From Pseudomonas aylmerensis (GTDB lineage Bacteria > Pseudomonadota > Gammaproteobacteria > Pseudomonadales > Pseudomonadaceae), in NCBI RefSeq assembly GCF_001702265.1, contig NZ_MAUE01000017.1, positions 62,001 to 126,000 on the forward strand: DNA of 64,000 nucleotides. The letters are read 5' to 3'. Of the stretch, positions 43,262 to 52,046 are shown piece after piece. The position numbers and the translations under genes are program-made. The notes below the pieces were generated by a model. That model did not search any database. It was not told where the DNA came from and worked only from the letters and a program-made list of their open reading frames with translations. Each line of letters opens with the position of its first letter. Position 1 is the stretch's first letter.

Positions 43262-43325
43262 TGGCAATACGTCCGCTTTTGGCCGATTGCTGCCCCTCGC
43301 GAAGGGCTGCAATCGGTCTAAATCG
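43262..43325. repeat. Palindromic intergenic repeat, copy 2 (left of NACHT gene)
   Basis: CCGCTTTTGGCCGATTGCTGCC, CCTCGCGAAGGG and CTGCAATCGG form a long stem. It lies just after the OLD-like gene, in the same orientation as the copy at 45783, so the two bracket the NACHT gene. Confidence 0.75.
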
Positions 43326-43781
43326 GCCCTGGTTCTTCCCTAGTCTAGAACGGAACACGTTGTTGATGAACGCAAAAATAGCGAAACCGATGATGGACTG
43401 GATTGCCTAACCCAGCAGCCCTTGCTTAATGGGCTATAACATACACATTCCGCACCGCTCGTACCACTTGATACCAACACATTTGTAGCTTTGGTATCCT
43501 ATTCGAAAGCTGTGATATAAATGCTATCCTTCGACACTAGAATCGTCGGGTTCATCCAAAAAATGTTCTCGAACTGAGTGAAAAATTGCGTAGCTCTTTT
43601 CGCATTTACTGATGAAGCAGCTTACAACACGCTAGATTTTGCAAATTAAGAAATCGACCATAACTAAGTTTGGCGCCCTTTAAGAATTTTCAGGAAAACA
43701 GCTTTACCGCTTAAAAATTCTCTGGCTCCTCTCCATCGGGCCTCATTGCTACCGTTACGATTAGAAAATAGGGATATTAAA
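43326..43781. promoter_or_regulatory. AT-rich upstream region of NACHT gene with inverted repeat
   Basis: No gene is seen in these 456 bases. An inverted repeat GATACCAA (43470-43477) and TTGGTATC (43491-43498) with a 13-base loop is the only clear structure and could be an operator or a hairpin. The start codon is preceded by TAGGGA. Confidence 0.4.
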
Positions 43782-45608
43782 ATGACTGGTACCTCGATAA
43801 CCGTTGTCGCACTTTCTAGAGCGCTAACACCTTTAATTTCCGATATATATAAAGGTGCAAGAGATCAAGTTCGGAGTGCTCTTTCAAAATGGAAAACAGA
43901 CTCAGGTATTAAAGGTATAGCTTCAACGCTAAATAGAATAGATAAAGTGAAAACAATTTGGTCTGCAGAAAAGGAAATTTCTTTAAGCAAGTTTTATTAT
44001 CCGTCAAAAGTATGGCGTGATGGAGTAACGATTCATGTCGATAACATCGATTCGCTTCCGGGAGGCAATGTTGTAATTGAGGGTATTGTTGGGCAGGGTA
44101 AGTCTATCTTCATGAGATATCTTGCGGCTTCTATGATCTCCGCTCTATCCCCTACGACCATCCCTATCTTCATTGAACTACGGACTATTACAGATAAGCG
44201 GAGCCTGTCAGATGCAATATCAATGTTTCTACTATCAATCGGAATAAAGGATGATGGAGAAATATTCGATTACTTGGCACATTCCAAAAAAATCGTATTG
44301 CTCCTAGATGGTTTTGACGAAGTGCCTAGCGGATGCGTCAAGGAAACCATACTACAGCTAGACTACCTGCAAACAAAACATCCAAGCTTAAGAATAATAG
44401 TTTCTAGCCGTCCGCGCAGTCACATCCAAAATGCACCAGGCTTTGAAGTAATTAAACTTGAGCCTTTAAAGACGGCTGATTACGACTTGTTTGTATCAAG
44501 GTTGATAGCTTCTAAAACCAAGCGGGCAGATGTGATTTCTGCTTTGAACGACTGCGAGGAAAATATTAAGGGGGTAATTCACACGCCGTTAATGCTCACG
44601 CTTGTTGTAATGATCTACCAAACAGAAAAAGAAATCCCAACAACACTCGCGGATTTTTTCGATAAATTATTCGGCACTGTTTTTAGTAAGCATGACAAAC
44701 TCAAGGCAGGTTTTAATCGACAGCATCACACCGAACTATCGGAAAGCAGTCTCAAAGAGCTATTTGAGACATTTTGCTTTATGACGATTCAGCAGGGCGT
44801 TGGTCGTTCTATGTCAAGTGCAAAATTCGACAAAATATTTAGGGAGGCTATAAGCTATGCTAGTGATCTAAAATGTAGGAATGAGGACTTCCGTGAAGAC
44901 ATTATAAAGGTAGCTTGCTTAATGCTGGAGGAGGGTCTTGATATGATTACCTTCTTACACAAAAGCATCCTTGATTATCATGCAGCTGCCTTCGTGCGTG
45001 ATCTATCTGATGAGCAAATCATCGATTTCTATCTGGTTTCTTTCGAAAATTACGGCCAGTGGGAACACGTCTTACAATTTTTAAAAACAATAGACCCTGT
45101 GCGCTATGCTCGGGAGTACACATTGAAGAATCTTCCCGTTGCACTTGAAGAGCTCAATGCGATAATTAATAAGAAGAATACTAACGACTTAATTACTTAC
45201 CTCGAAAAACTACTTCCTAATGCAGTTATCACTGTTAGTTCAGGAGGGAAGAAGGAGTTTTCTAGGACCACTATATCTTCATGTGAACTGCATTTGGAAA
45301 TAATCAACTCCTTTTCCACTGCGATCTTCAAAATTCTAAATCGCTCATCAAAAGATGAATTAATTAGGGCTGCTACTCTCAGCAGGTCAGAGCCTCCTAG
45401 ACGAGGCTACCCTTATGAGCTCTCATTAAGAAGCGTTGTAACTGAACTCGGCGATGATGAAATATGGGAGCTTTTAAATATCGCTGCTTTTTCATCCCAG
45501 CTGTTACTTGACTCAGCTAAAGAAAGTGTTGAAAAAGAGAACCAAAAGAGTAGGACTCTTAAAGGGATGTTACTTAAGAAGCCTCAAGTAAGACTGTCGG
45601 GTGCATGA
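43782..45608 (+). CDS. NACHT-domain NTPase, bacterial NLR-like defence protein
   Basis: A 608-residue STAND NTPase. The N-terminal helical segment (SRALTPLISDIYKGARDQVR, then WSAEKEISLSKFYYPSKVW) is typical of bacterial NACHT proteins. Walker A is GIVGQGKSIFMRYL near residue 101 and Walker B LLLDGFDEVP near 172, with the extra acidic residue of NACHT; VSSRPRS near 206 is the sensor. The winged-helix region follows (TFLHKSILDYHAAAFVRDL), then about 200 residues without recognisable repeats. I use the ATG at 43782 rather than a TTG 12 codons earlier. Related bNACHT proteins protect against phages. AT-rich, with a neighbouring OLD-like gene and flanking repeats, it is probably acquired. Confidence 0.87.
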   Translation: MTGTSITVVALSRALTPLISDIYKGARDQVRSALSKWKTDSGIKGIASTLNRIDKVKTIWSAEKEISLSKFYYPSKVWRDGVTIHVDNIDSLPGGNVVIEGIVGQGKSIFMRYLAASMISALSPTTIPIFIELRTITDKRSLSDAISMFLLSIGIKDDGEIFDYLAHSKKIVLLLDGFDEVPSGCVKETILQLDYLQTKHPSLRIIVSSRPRSHIQNAPGFEVIKLEPLKTADYDLFVSRLIASKTKRADVISALNDCEENIKGVIHTPLMLTLVVMIYQTEKEIPTTLADFFDKLFGTVFSKHDKLKAGFNRQHHTELSESSLKELFETFCFMTIQQGVGRSMSSAKFDKIFREAISYASDLKCRNEDFREDIIKVACLMLEEGLDMITFLHKSILDYHAAAFVRDLSDEQIIDFYLVSFENYGQWEHVLQFLKTIDPVRYAREYTLKNLPVALEELNAIINKKNTNDLITYLEKLLPNAVITVSSGGKKEFSRTTISSCELHLEIINSFSTAIFKILNRSSKDELIRAATLSRSEPPRRGYPYELSLRSVVTELGDDEIWELLNIAAFSSQLLLDSAKESVEKENQKSRTLKGMLLKKPQVRLSGA

Positions 45609-45782
45609 CGCTGGGGAATTATTAGGTGGAATATGCGCTGTCGCACAAAGGAGCTTAGGTATCGACGCACTCCACTTCTAAACCTATCATCAGGCGTACT
45701 GTAGTTTTCCATCGGGTTAAGTCTCTGGGCCCATAGCTCGCGGCAGCATGACTGAATCGCTTCTGAGTTCCTAAGCGCCTTA

Positions 45783-45842
45783 GACCGACTCCTTTTGGCC
45801 GATTGCTGCCTGTCGTGTAGAGCAGCAATCGGCCGAGCCCCG
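45783..45842. repeat. Palindromic intergenic repeat, copy 3 (right of NACHT gene)
   Basis: CTCCTTTTGGCCGATTGCTGCC, TGTCGTGTAGA and GCAGCAATCGGCCGAGC form a near-perfect stem loop. It matches the element at 43262 in sequence and orientation. The rest of the 45609-45896 gap shows no gene. Confidence 0.75.
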
Positions 45843-45896
45843 ACCTCAACGAGGCTAAAATCGGTGCCCCCTTTAGCCTCAGGCCCGCAGCACTCA

Positions 45897-46151
45897 ATGA
45901 GCAGACTCCCAACACTACTCACGCAAGCCCGATCAGCCCTTTCCATCCAACAGCAAATCCCACATGAAAAATGGGCAGCGATCGCGTCGCAATGCGGGCC
46001 GGCGGAAATTGCGGAGATCGAGAGGCACATCGGATCCCTCAGGGCCGAGTTGGAAACGGTCGAGGCGTGGGATGGTGATACGAGGGATGACATCCACCTC
46101 GCGATCTACCAGTTCTCTCAGTTACTGAGAATGGCGGGTGTTGCGCCCTGA
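45897..46151 (+). CDS. Hypothetical small protein, 84 residues
   Basis: A helical soluble protein (LLTQARSALSIQQQIPHEKW, then EIERHIGSLRAELETVEAWD, then DDIHLAIYQFSQLLRMAGVAP). The ATG at 45897 is the start that avoids the flanking repeat. The end segment with LAIYQFSQLL recalls the LAIHQLSELG end of the DUF6124 protein encoded just beyond on the other strand, so it may be a distant relative. Function unknown. A terminator lies downstream. Confidence 0.6.
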   Translation: MSRLPTLLTQARSALSIQQQIPHEKWAAIASQCGPAEIAEIERHIGSLRAELETVEAWDGDTRDDIHLAIYQFSQLLRMAGVAP

Positions 46152-46257
46152 TCATTCACGGGCCGGGGGAGGGATCGGAAGCCATCGGGCATGACTGACT
46201 GCTCGGCCAATACAGACCTTGTCTGTTCATGCCTTCCACAAAGCCGCTCAGTCGCAC

Positions 46258-46308
46258 AATCGCCGATTCGTCATGTAGAAATCACGACGACTCGGCGATT
46301 TTTTTTGG
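46258..46308 (+). terminator. Rho-independent terminator
   Basis: AATCGCCGA (46258-46266) pairs with TCGGCGATT (46292-46300), with inner pairs around CGTC/GACG, and is followed by a run of eight T. It lies between two convergent genes and serves the plus-strand gene. Confidence 0.85.
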
Positions 46309-46326
46309 GGTAATAAAGCTGAACGC

Positions 46327-46659
46327 TTACCCGCCTGCTACAGCCGACTCCCGCTCCATCAGCCTGTCCATCAACAGCACCCCCAACTCACTCAGCTGGT
46401 GAATCGCCAGGACCACATCCCGCTGTTTGCCGGTCAAGTCCTCTGACAGGTCGAGCAGCAATGCGGTTACCGAGGAGAAGGTTTCGTAGCTGTTGGTGAT
46501 CAGGGTTTCGTTGCTGGCGTTGGCGGCGACGGTGAATAGGCTGAGGGGCGCCACAGGTGGGGCAGTTTTTGGATTGAGGTAGTGATCGATTGCACGATGC
46601 GCAGCCTGGTTAAATTTCAGGTCCGGCTCGTTCGGAGGGTTGGGCGTGACTTTGAACAT
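46327..46659 (-). CDS. DUF6124 family protein
   Basis: A 110-residue protein that begins MFKVTPNPPNEPDLKF, the DUF6124 signature in pseudomonads. AAHRAIDHYLNPK follows, and the end is helix-rich (LTGKQRDVVLAIHQLSELGV). It has no signal peptide. Function is unknown; the family occurs in several copies per Pseudomonas genome. The leader upstream contains a long inverted repeat that may control it. Confidence 0.88.
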   Translation of the reverse strand: MFKVTPNPPNEPDLKFNQAAHRAIDHYLNPKTAPPVAPLSLFTVAANASNETLITNSYETFSSVTALLLDLSEDLTGKQRDVVLAIHQLSELGVLLMDRLMERESAVAGG

Positions 46660-46712
46660 GTGTGTTGTACCTGATTAGGGCCAACACCTTTTCGCTACTA
46701 AACGAGAGGGTT

Positions 46713-46788
46713 GCGGCTGTACGCAGGTTAGTAGACCGGGGAAACACACAAAGCCGGCGCGCCCGAGGGCGCCCTGCGTACAGCCACC
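46713..46788 (-). ncRNA. Structured leader with long inverted repeat before DUF6124 gene
   Basis: GGCTGTACGCAGG (46715-46727) and CCTGCGTACAGCC (46773-46785) are perfect 13-base inverted copies with a GC-rich inner hairpin GGCGC/GCGCC between them. On the gene strand the structure lies 55-130 bases before the DUF6124 start, followed by CTCGTTTAGTAGCGAAAAGG. I recall similar leaders before small genes in other pseudomonads but cannot check. It may be a cis-regulatory RNA or an attenuator. Confidence 0.5.
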
Positions 46789-47000
46789 ATCAAGCACAGA
46801 CAAGAACATCTGATTGATGAGGCTCATGCACTTTATGTTGTCACGCGGGCTACTAAACCCGATCACTGAGTAAACCCGATCACTGAGTTTTCAGCGACCG
46901 AACTACCTTAGAGACGCCCACTCAAGCGCACAAGCCGGCGGATTCTGACGTAACTGTAGGCAATGGGGCAAGCTGCTGAAGCTTGCTGTAGGACATGTCC

Positions 47001-47495
47001 TCACTGCGTGTCGGGTGTATCAGTGAGGGGCATCGCCGACAGTGCTTTGAGTTTGTTGGCGGGGCCGGTGAAGTGCGTTTTACCGTTCAGGGTCGTCACT
47101 GTGATTCTTTCCGAATCGCAGCGATGCAACAGCGTGAACATGGGCTTTTTGGGGCCGTACACACCTGGCTGTCGCTCGGAATACTTCAAGCTGAGCATGG
47201 CGTTTTGCAGCGCGATGGGGCTGACGGGGGCGGCGAAGGTCCACTCCGACAGGGCGGCTTCGCGGTACATATTGAACGCCATGCCGATGGATGCGCCGAA
47301 GGTGCCGCTGTAGAGGAGGGCGCTCTTGAAGGTGTCGGTAATACCGACACGGTGTGCGACGAACAGCACCAGGGCCATCACGGCAAAAAACAGCAGGAGT
47401 GTTTCCAGCAGTGCCAAGGCCTTGTAGGGGTCAACCGTCAGTTGGTCTTTGAGCGTGAGTCGGGTGATGGGTGTGTCGGTGTTGAGCAGTTTCAA
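47001..47495 (-). CDS. Hypothetical inner-membrane protein
   Basis: A 164-residue protein with two membrane segments (about residues 27-48 and 58-77) and a C-terminal soluble domain of about 85 residues (RITVTTLNGKTHFTGPANKL). The start is TTG at 47495, supported by a strong AGGAGGGG site about six bases before it. No family recognised. The layout, two helices and then a small exposed domain, is like some stress or immunity membrane proteins, but nothing further can be said. Confidence 0.75.
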   Translation of the reverse strand: MKLLNTDTPITRLTLKDQLTVDPYKALALLETLLLFFAVMALVLFVAHRVGITDTFKSALLYSGTFGASIGMAFNMYREAALSEWTFAAPVSPIALQNAMLSLKYSERQPGVYGPKKPMFTLLHRCDSERITVTTLNGKTHFTGPANKLKALSAMPLTDTPDTQ

Positions 47496-47716
47496 GCGTT
47501 ACCCCTCCTGGGTGGTGTTGTCCTGATCGAGTAGGGGGCGCAGTTTACGCAAAGTGGGGGGCTGGAAGCGTGAGATTTTTATTGTCGGTGCGGGCCTCTT
47601 CGCAGCCTCGCTGGGGCTCGGCAGCTCCTACAGGGGGAGCGGCGGTGGTTGTGGGCGGTGTGGTTTTTCGGCGCGTCCCAGGGGCGCGCCGAGGTGTGTG
47701 AAAGTAGTCGGCCGCC

Positions 47717-48970
47717 TCACTCGGGTTTCTTGTAGGACTTGTAGTCGTTTTGCAGCACGATGTGGTCGGCGACGTATTTCGCGTCGTGCCACACGCCGTA
47801 GATGAACGATGACGCACGGTTGACCAGGTTGGGCAGGCCCAGGAAGTAGATGCCGCTTTCCGCCGAGATCCCACGTTTGTGGAAGGGCTCGCCTTTTTCG
47901 TCGAACGCATCGACCTTCAGCCAGCTGAAATCAAACCTGAAACCGGTGGCCCAGAGGATGGTGGTGATGCCGGCCTTCGCCAGATCCAGGCTGAGGATGG
48001 GGTTCACCAAGCACTCAGGGTCGGGCAGCAGTTCCCAGGCTTCAGGCTCCATGGGGAACGGCAACCCGTTCGCCTCGATGTAGGCATCCGCGTCGCGCAG
48101 TACATCGAAGTAGGCGCGGTCGCCTTCGGCGACGTTTTCGGCGAGCCCAGGTTGAAAGGTCATGACGCCGTCCTGCCAATCCTGGGTGACGCCGACCAAC
48201 CGGATGCCTTGGTGCGCGAGGCGGCGGAAGTCGACGGTCTTGCCGCCTTCATAGCCACTGACGGCAAAGGCCACGTGCTTTTTCTTCGGCTGGATTTTGA
48301 CTTCGTCCCACAAGCCCAACGCACCCAGCCACCAGCAATAGTCGCGGCTGCGGTAGGCGCGCGGCGGGCGGTAATGTTCGCCGACCGAGAGGTATACGGT
48401 TTTGCCGGCCTTTTGCAGTTCTTCGGCGATTTGCGAACCGGAGGCGCCAGCGCCGACCACCAGGACGCCACCTTCGGGCAGTTGGCCGGGGTTCTTGTAG
48501 GTGGAGGAGTGCAGTTGGTGAACCGGTGCGCTGGCAGGCACGATGTTGGGGATAGAGGGGCGCTGGAACGGGCCGGTGGCGGCGACCACGTTGGCGGCTT
48601 CAAACACGCCGGCCGAGGTGGTGACTTTGAAGCCGGGGCGGCCGATGTGGCGTTCCACTTGCTGGACTTCTACACCGGTGCGCACGGGGGCCTGCAGCTT
48701 ATCCACGTAGGCTTCGAAGTAGTCGGCCATGCGCTCTTTGGGCGGGAAGGCTTCAGGGGAGAGGCCTTCGAAGGTGAGGCCAGGAAACCGGTCGTGCCAG
48801 GCGGGGCCGTTGGCGACGAGAGAATCCCAGCGCTCGGAGCGCCAGCGTTCGGCGACGCGGTGGCGTTCGAGGACAATGTGGGGGACGCCCATGAGGGACA
48901 GGTGTTCGCTCATGGCGACGCCGGCCTGGCCTGCGCCGACGACCAGGGTGTTGATGGTTTCTACTGACAT
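47717..48970 (-). CDS. Flavin-containing monooxygenase (FMO/YUCCA-like)
   Basis: A 417-residue FAD/NADPH enzyme. The FAD fold motif is VVGAGQAGVAMSEHL at residue 8. The NADPH fold motif VVGAGASGSQIAEEL lies near 168. The segment between holds FPGLTFEGLSPEAFPPKERM. ATGFRFDFSWL near 350 is the C-terminal FMO signature. Members oxygenate N or S atoms or carry out decarboxylating oxygenation. It is the last gene of the minus-strand operon ridA-oxidoreductase-aroQ-like-FMO and probably acts on the same compound as the divergent uptake genes. The substrate is unknown. Confidence 0.92.
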   Translation of the reverse strand: MSVETINTLVVGAGQAGVAMSEHLSLMGVPHIVLERHRVAERWRSERWDSLVANGPAWHDRFPGLTFEGLSPEAFPPKERMADYFEAYVDKLQAPVRTGVEVQQVERHIGRPGFKVTTSAGVFEAANVVAATGPFQRPSIPNIVPASAPVHQLHSSTYKNPGQLPEGGVLVVGAGASGSQIAEELQKAGKTVYLSVGEHYRPPRAYRSRDYCWWLGALGLWDEVKIQPKKKHVAFAVSGYEGGKTVDFRRLAHQGIRLVGVTQDWQDGVMTFQPGLAENVAEGDRAYFDVLRDADAYIEANGLPFPMEPEAWELLPDPECLVNPILSLDLAKAGITTILWATGFRFDFSWLKVDAFDEKGEPFHKRGISAESGIYFLGLPNLVNRASSFIYGVWHDAKYVADHIVLQNDYKSYKKPE

Positions 48971-49014
48971 GGTCGGTTCCTGGGAGGTAAGAGGTGTGTA
49001 GGCATCACCGAATT

Positions 49015-49476
49015 TCAGCTGTGGGCGCTGGTGGTGGTTTCTTGTAGCAATGCCGCCACGGCGGTGAGTGCCAGTTCGTAACCGAGTGCGCCAAGCCCTG
49101 CGACCACGCCGGTGGCGGCTTTGGAGACGTAGGAGTGGTGCCGGAAGCTCTCGCGCTTCCAGAGGTTGCTCATGTGCGCTTCGATGATCGGGCCGTCGAA
49201 GGCCAGCAGCGCGTCGAGGATCGGCACCGAGCTGTAGCTGAGCCCGGCGGCGTTGATTACCACGGCGTCGGCGTCAAGGCGTGCCGCTTGAATCCAGTCC
49301 ACCAGCACGCCTTCGTGGTTGCTCTGGCGAAAGTCCAGGCTCAGTCCCAGCCCGGCGGCGTGGCGTTCGCAGCGCGCCTGGATGCTGGCGAAGCTCTCGC
49401 GGCCGTAGGTGCCGTTTTTATCCAGCCCGTAGAGGTTGGCGTTGGGCCCATTGAGGAAAAACACGCGGTGGGTCAT
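49015..49476 (-). CDS. AroQ-like (type II dehydroquinase fold) protein with altered active site
   Basis: A 153-residue protein with the whole AroQ pattern: FFLNGPNANLYG, then TYG with the catalytic Tyr, then NHEGVLVDWIQAA, then VVINAAG, then EAHMSN, then RESFRHHSYVS. Two active-site residues of true 3-dehydroquinate dehydratase are changed: the Arg of the T-R-E-P loop is replaced (LDKNGTYG) and the His of THTSV is Tyr (LSYSSV). The substrate is therefore likely to differ from dehydroquinate. Its place in a catabolic operon with RidA and FMO genes supports this. It starts 13 bases after the oxidoreductase gene. Confidence 0.85.
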   Translation of the reverse strand: MTHRVFFLNGPNANLYGLDKNGTYGRESFASIQARCERHAAGLGLSLDFRQSNHEGVLVDWIQAARLDADAVVINAAGLSYSSVPILDALLAFDGPIIEAHMSNLWKRESFRHHSYVSKAATGVVAGLGALGYELALTAVAALLQETTTSAHS

Positions 49477-49489
49477 GAAGGGCTCCAGG

Positions 49490-50470
49490 TTATTCAGCGA
49501 CGGTCAGCACGACTTTGCCGACATTGGCGTTGGCTTCCAGCAGGCGGTGCGCCTCGGCGGCTTGAGCCAGCGGCACGCGCGCATGGATCTGCGGGCGCAC
49601 CACGCCGGCCGCCAGCCACGGCAACAAGCGTGAGCGGATGCACGCCGCCAGGCGGGCTTTTTCGGCGTGGCTTTTCGGGCGCAGGGTGGAGGACGTCAGG
49701 CTGAGGTTCTTGCGCATCAGCACCTGCAAATCCAAGTCGATATGGGCGCCTTGCAGGAACGCCAAACTCACGTGCCGCCCGCCCATGGCCATGGCCGCCA
49801 GGTTGCGCGCCACATAGGGCCCGCCGACGTTATCCAGCACCACGTCGACCCCACGGCCGTCGGTGCAGTCGTGCACGGCCTCGACGAAGTCTTCAAGGTG
49901 TCGGTCAACCGCGCGCCACACGCCGAGCGTTTGCAGCATCGCGACCTTGTGCGGGCCGCCGGCCGTGGCGATCACCCGCGCACCGGCGGCATGCGCGCAC
50001 TGCACGGCGAAGCTGCCGACACCGCTGGCGGCGCCGTGGATCAGCACGCTGTCGCCGCTGCGCAAGCGCCCCAGTTCAAACAGGTTGTGCCACACGACAA
50101 AGGCCGCTTCCGGCACCCCGGCGGCATCGAGCAGCGACAACCCCGCAGGCACCGGCAAGCAGTGCGCCGCGTGGGCCACGCAGTACTCGGCGTAGCCGCC
50201 GCCGTTGAGCAAGGCCATCACGCGATCGCCGCTCGCGAACTCATCCACGCCACTGCCTACCGCGACCACGATGCCTGCCGCCTCGAGGCCCAGCACATCG
50301 GTGACGCCTGCCGGAATTGGCGCGCCGCTGCGTTGCATCAGGTCGGGCCGATTGACCCCGGCAGCCGTGACGCGAATCAGCACTTCACCGGCTTGCACAT
50401 CCGGCATCGGGCGCTCGACGGATTGCAGCACCTGCGGTCCGCCGGGCTCGCGGGCGATCACCGCTTTCAT
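49490..50470 (-). CDS. NAD(P)H:quinone oxidoreductase-like MDR protein
   Basis: A 326-residue medium-chain dehydrogenase of the zeta-crystallin/quinone-oxidoreductase branch, without the Zn Cys set. Motifs: AAGVNRPDLMQRSG near residue 35, VLGLEAAGIVVAVGSGVDEF near 60, and the nucleotide fold DSVLIHGAASGVGSFAVQ near 140. LGVWRAVDRHLEDF is the region after the GxGxxG. The start overlaps the RidA gene by four bases. It probably reduces an enone or quinone-like intermediate in the operon's pathway. Confidence 0.9.
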   Translation of the reverse strand: MKAVIAREPGGPQVLQSVERPMPDVQAGEVLIRVTAAGVNRPDLMQRSGAPIPAGVTDVLGLEAAGIVVAVGSGVDEFASGDRVMALLNGGGYAEYCVAHAAHCLPVPAGLSLLDAAGVPEAAFVVWHNLFELGRLRSGDSVLIHGAASGVGSFAVQCAHAAGARVIATAGGPHKVAMLQTLGVWRAVDRHLEDFVEAVHDCTDGRGVDVVLDNVGGPYVARNLAAMAMGGRHVSLAFLQGAHIDLDLQVLMRKNLSLTSSTLRPKSHAEKARLAACIRSRLLPWLAAGVVRPQIHARVPLAQAAEAHRLLEANANVGKVVLTVAE

Positions 50471-50889
50471 ACGGTCCAGTCATCCGGCACGACGGCGATC
50501 ACGTCGATTTCCATCAACCATTCCGGCTGGCCCAACCCGGAAATCACCAGCCCGGTGGAAATCGGGAACACGCCTTTGAGCCACTTGCCGACCTCCTGGT
50601 ACACCGGCTCGCGATAGCGCGGGTCGATCAAATAGGTGGTGGTCTTGACGATGTGCGAGAGGTCGGAGCCTGCCTCTTCCAGCAGTTGCTTGACGTTTTT
50701 CATCGCCTGCTCGGCCTGGGCGCGCGGGTCGCCGAGGCCGACCAGGTTGCCGTCGAAGTCGGTGCCGATCTGGCCGCGCACATAAATGGTGTTGCCGGCG
50801 CGGACCGCCTGGCACAGGTCGTTGTCCAGGGCCTGGTTGGGGTAGGTCTGCCGGGTGTTGAACATGCGGATGCGGGTGTGGGTAGGCAT
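50467..50889 (-). CDS. RidA family protein
   Basis: A 140-residue trimeric YjgF/RidA protein. GNTIYVRGQIGTDFDG, NVKQLLEEAGSDLSHIVKTTTYLIDPRYR and WLMEIDVIAVVP are the family blocks, with the Arg that binds enamine acids in YLIDPRYREP and a Glu in the last block. RidA proteins hydrolyse reactive enamines and imines from amino-acid catabolism. As first gene of the operon it suggests that the pathway produces such an intermediate. The 182 bases to the divergent LysR gene hold both promoters. Confidence 0.93.
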   Translation of the reverse strand: MPTHTRIRMFNTRQTYPNQALDNDLCQAVRAGNTIYVRGQIGTDFDGNLVGLGDPRAQAEQAMKNVKQLLEEAGSDLSHIVKTTTYLIDPRYREPVYQEVGKWLKGVFPISTGLVISGLGQPEWLMEIDVIAVVPDDWTV

Positions 50890-51071
50890 AACGGCAACTC
50901 ATGGGAAGCGGGATGAATCCAGCTTCACACCGCCCCGGTTCCGGCGAAACCAGCATTTGCGCGGGGTAGTGCTTAGGAAAAACCGAAGCCTGTGCCCCTC
51001 ATCGGTTCGTGGCGGACCCGGCACGAACCCTGCAACGCTGCCCGTACAGTCATTGTTGAGGGGCAGGCGCA

Positions 51072-52046
51072 ATGCTCAGTCGTATTACTCAGCGTCAACT
51101 GGAGTATTTCGTCGCGTCGGGAGAGGCGGGCAGCATCAGTGCTGCAGCTGAACGCATTCACGTGTCGTCGCCGTCGATCTCGGCGGCGATCACCCATATG
51201 GAGGCCGAGTTGGGCATCCAGCTGTTTGTCAGGCATCACGCCCAGGGCATTTCGCTGACGGCGGTGGGGCGCCTGGTGATGCAGGAGGCCAAGCTGATCC
51301 TGGAGCAGATGACCAACCTCTACACCATCGCCTCGGAGTCACTGAACACGGTGCGCGGGCCGTTGCGGGTGGGCTGCCTGGAGTCGCTGGCGCCGATGAT
51401 CACGCCGGAACTGGTGTTTGGTTTTGGCCGTGCGTTTCCCGGCGTGCGCCTGACCCAGGCCGAAGGCAACCATGAAGAATTGCTGGAGAAACTGCGCAGC
51501 GGCGAGCTGGACATTGCCCTGACCTATGACCTGGTGACCAGCCCGGATATCGATTTCCAACCCCTGGCGCAGCTGCCGCCGTATGTGATGGTCGGCGAGT
51601 ATCACCCGCTGGCGAGCTTGCCGGCCGTGAGCATGCAGGACCTTGAGGCGTACCCGGTGGTGCTGCTGGATACGCCGTGGAGCCGCGACTATTTCCTCAG
51701 CCTGTTTATCCAGGCGGGCACCACGCCGAACATCATCATGCGCTCCACCAACCTCGAAACGGTGCGCGCCATGGTCGGCAACGGGATCGGCTATTCCTTC
51801 GCGAATGCGCGGCCCAAATCCAATATGTCCCAGGACGGCAAGCGCGTGATCCGCCTGCGCCTGGCCGGTGCACATCGGCCGATGCGGCTGGGCTATGCCA
51901 CGGCCAGCAACACCCAGCTGTCGCGCGTGGTGTCGGCGTTTGCCGAGCGCTGCCGCATGTTTGTCTCCGACCAATACATCCCCGGCATGGCCCCGCCGAG
52001 CTTTTTTGACCCACACGCGGTGCGGGTGCTGAGTGGCGTGAGCTGA
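51072..52046 (+). CDS. LysR-family transcriptional regulator
   Basis: A 324-residue regulator. The HTH covers residues 1-62 (ITQRQLEYFVASGEAGSISA, then IHVSSPSISAAITHMEAELGIQLFVRHHAQGISLT). The effector domain starts near 92 (GPLRVGCLESLAPMITPELV). It lies between the two divergent transcription units, RidA to FMO on the left and ABC transporter to deacylase on the right, and probably controls both in response to the imported compound. Confidence 0.92.
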   Translation: MLSRITQRQLEYFVASGEAGSISAAAERIHVSSPSISAAITHMEAELGIQLFVRHHAQGISLTAVGRLVMQEAKLILEQMTNLYTIASESLNTVRGPLRVGCLESLAPMITPELVFGFGRAFPGVRLTQAEGNHEELLEKLRSGELDIALTYDLVTSPDIDFQPLAQLPPYVMVGEYHPLASLPAVSMQDLEAYPVVLLDTPWSRDYFLSLFIQAGTTPNIIMRSTNLETVRAMVGNGIGYSFANARPKSNMSQDGKRVIRLRLAGAHRPMRLGYATASNTQLSRVVSAFAERCRMFVSDQYIPGMAPPSFFDPHAVRVLSGVS

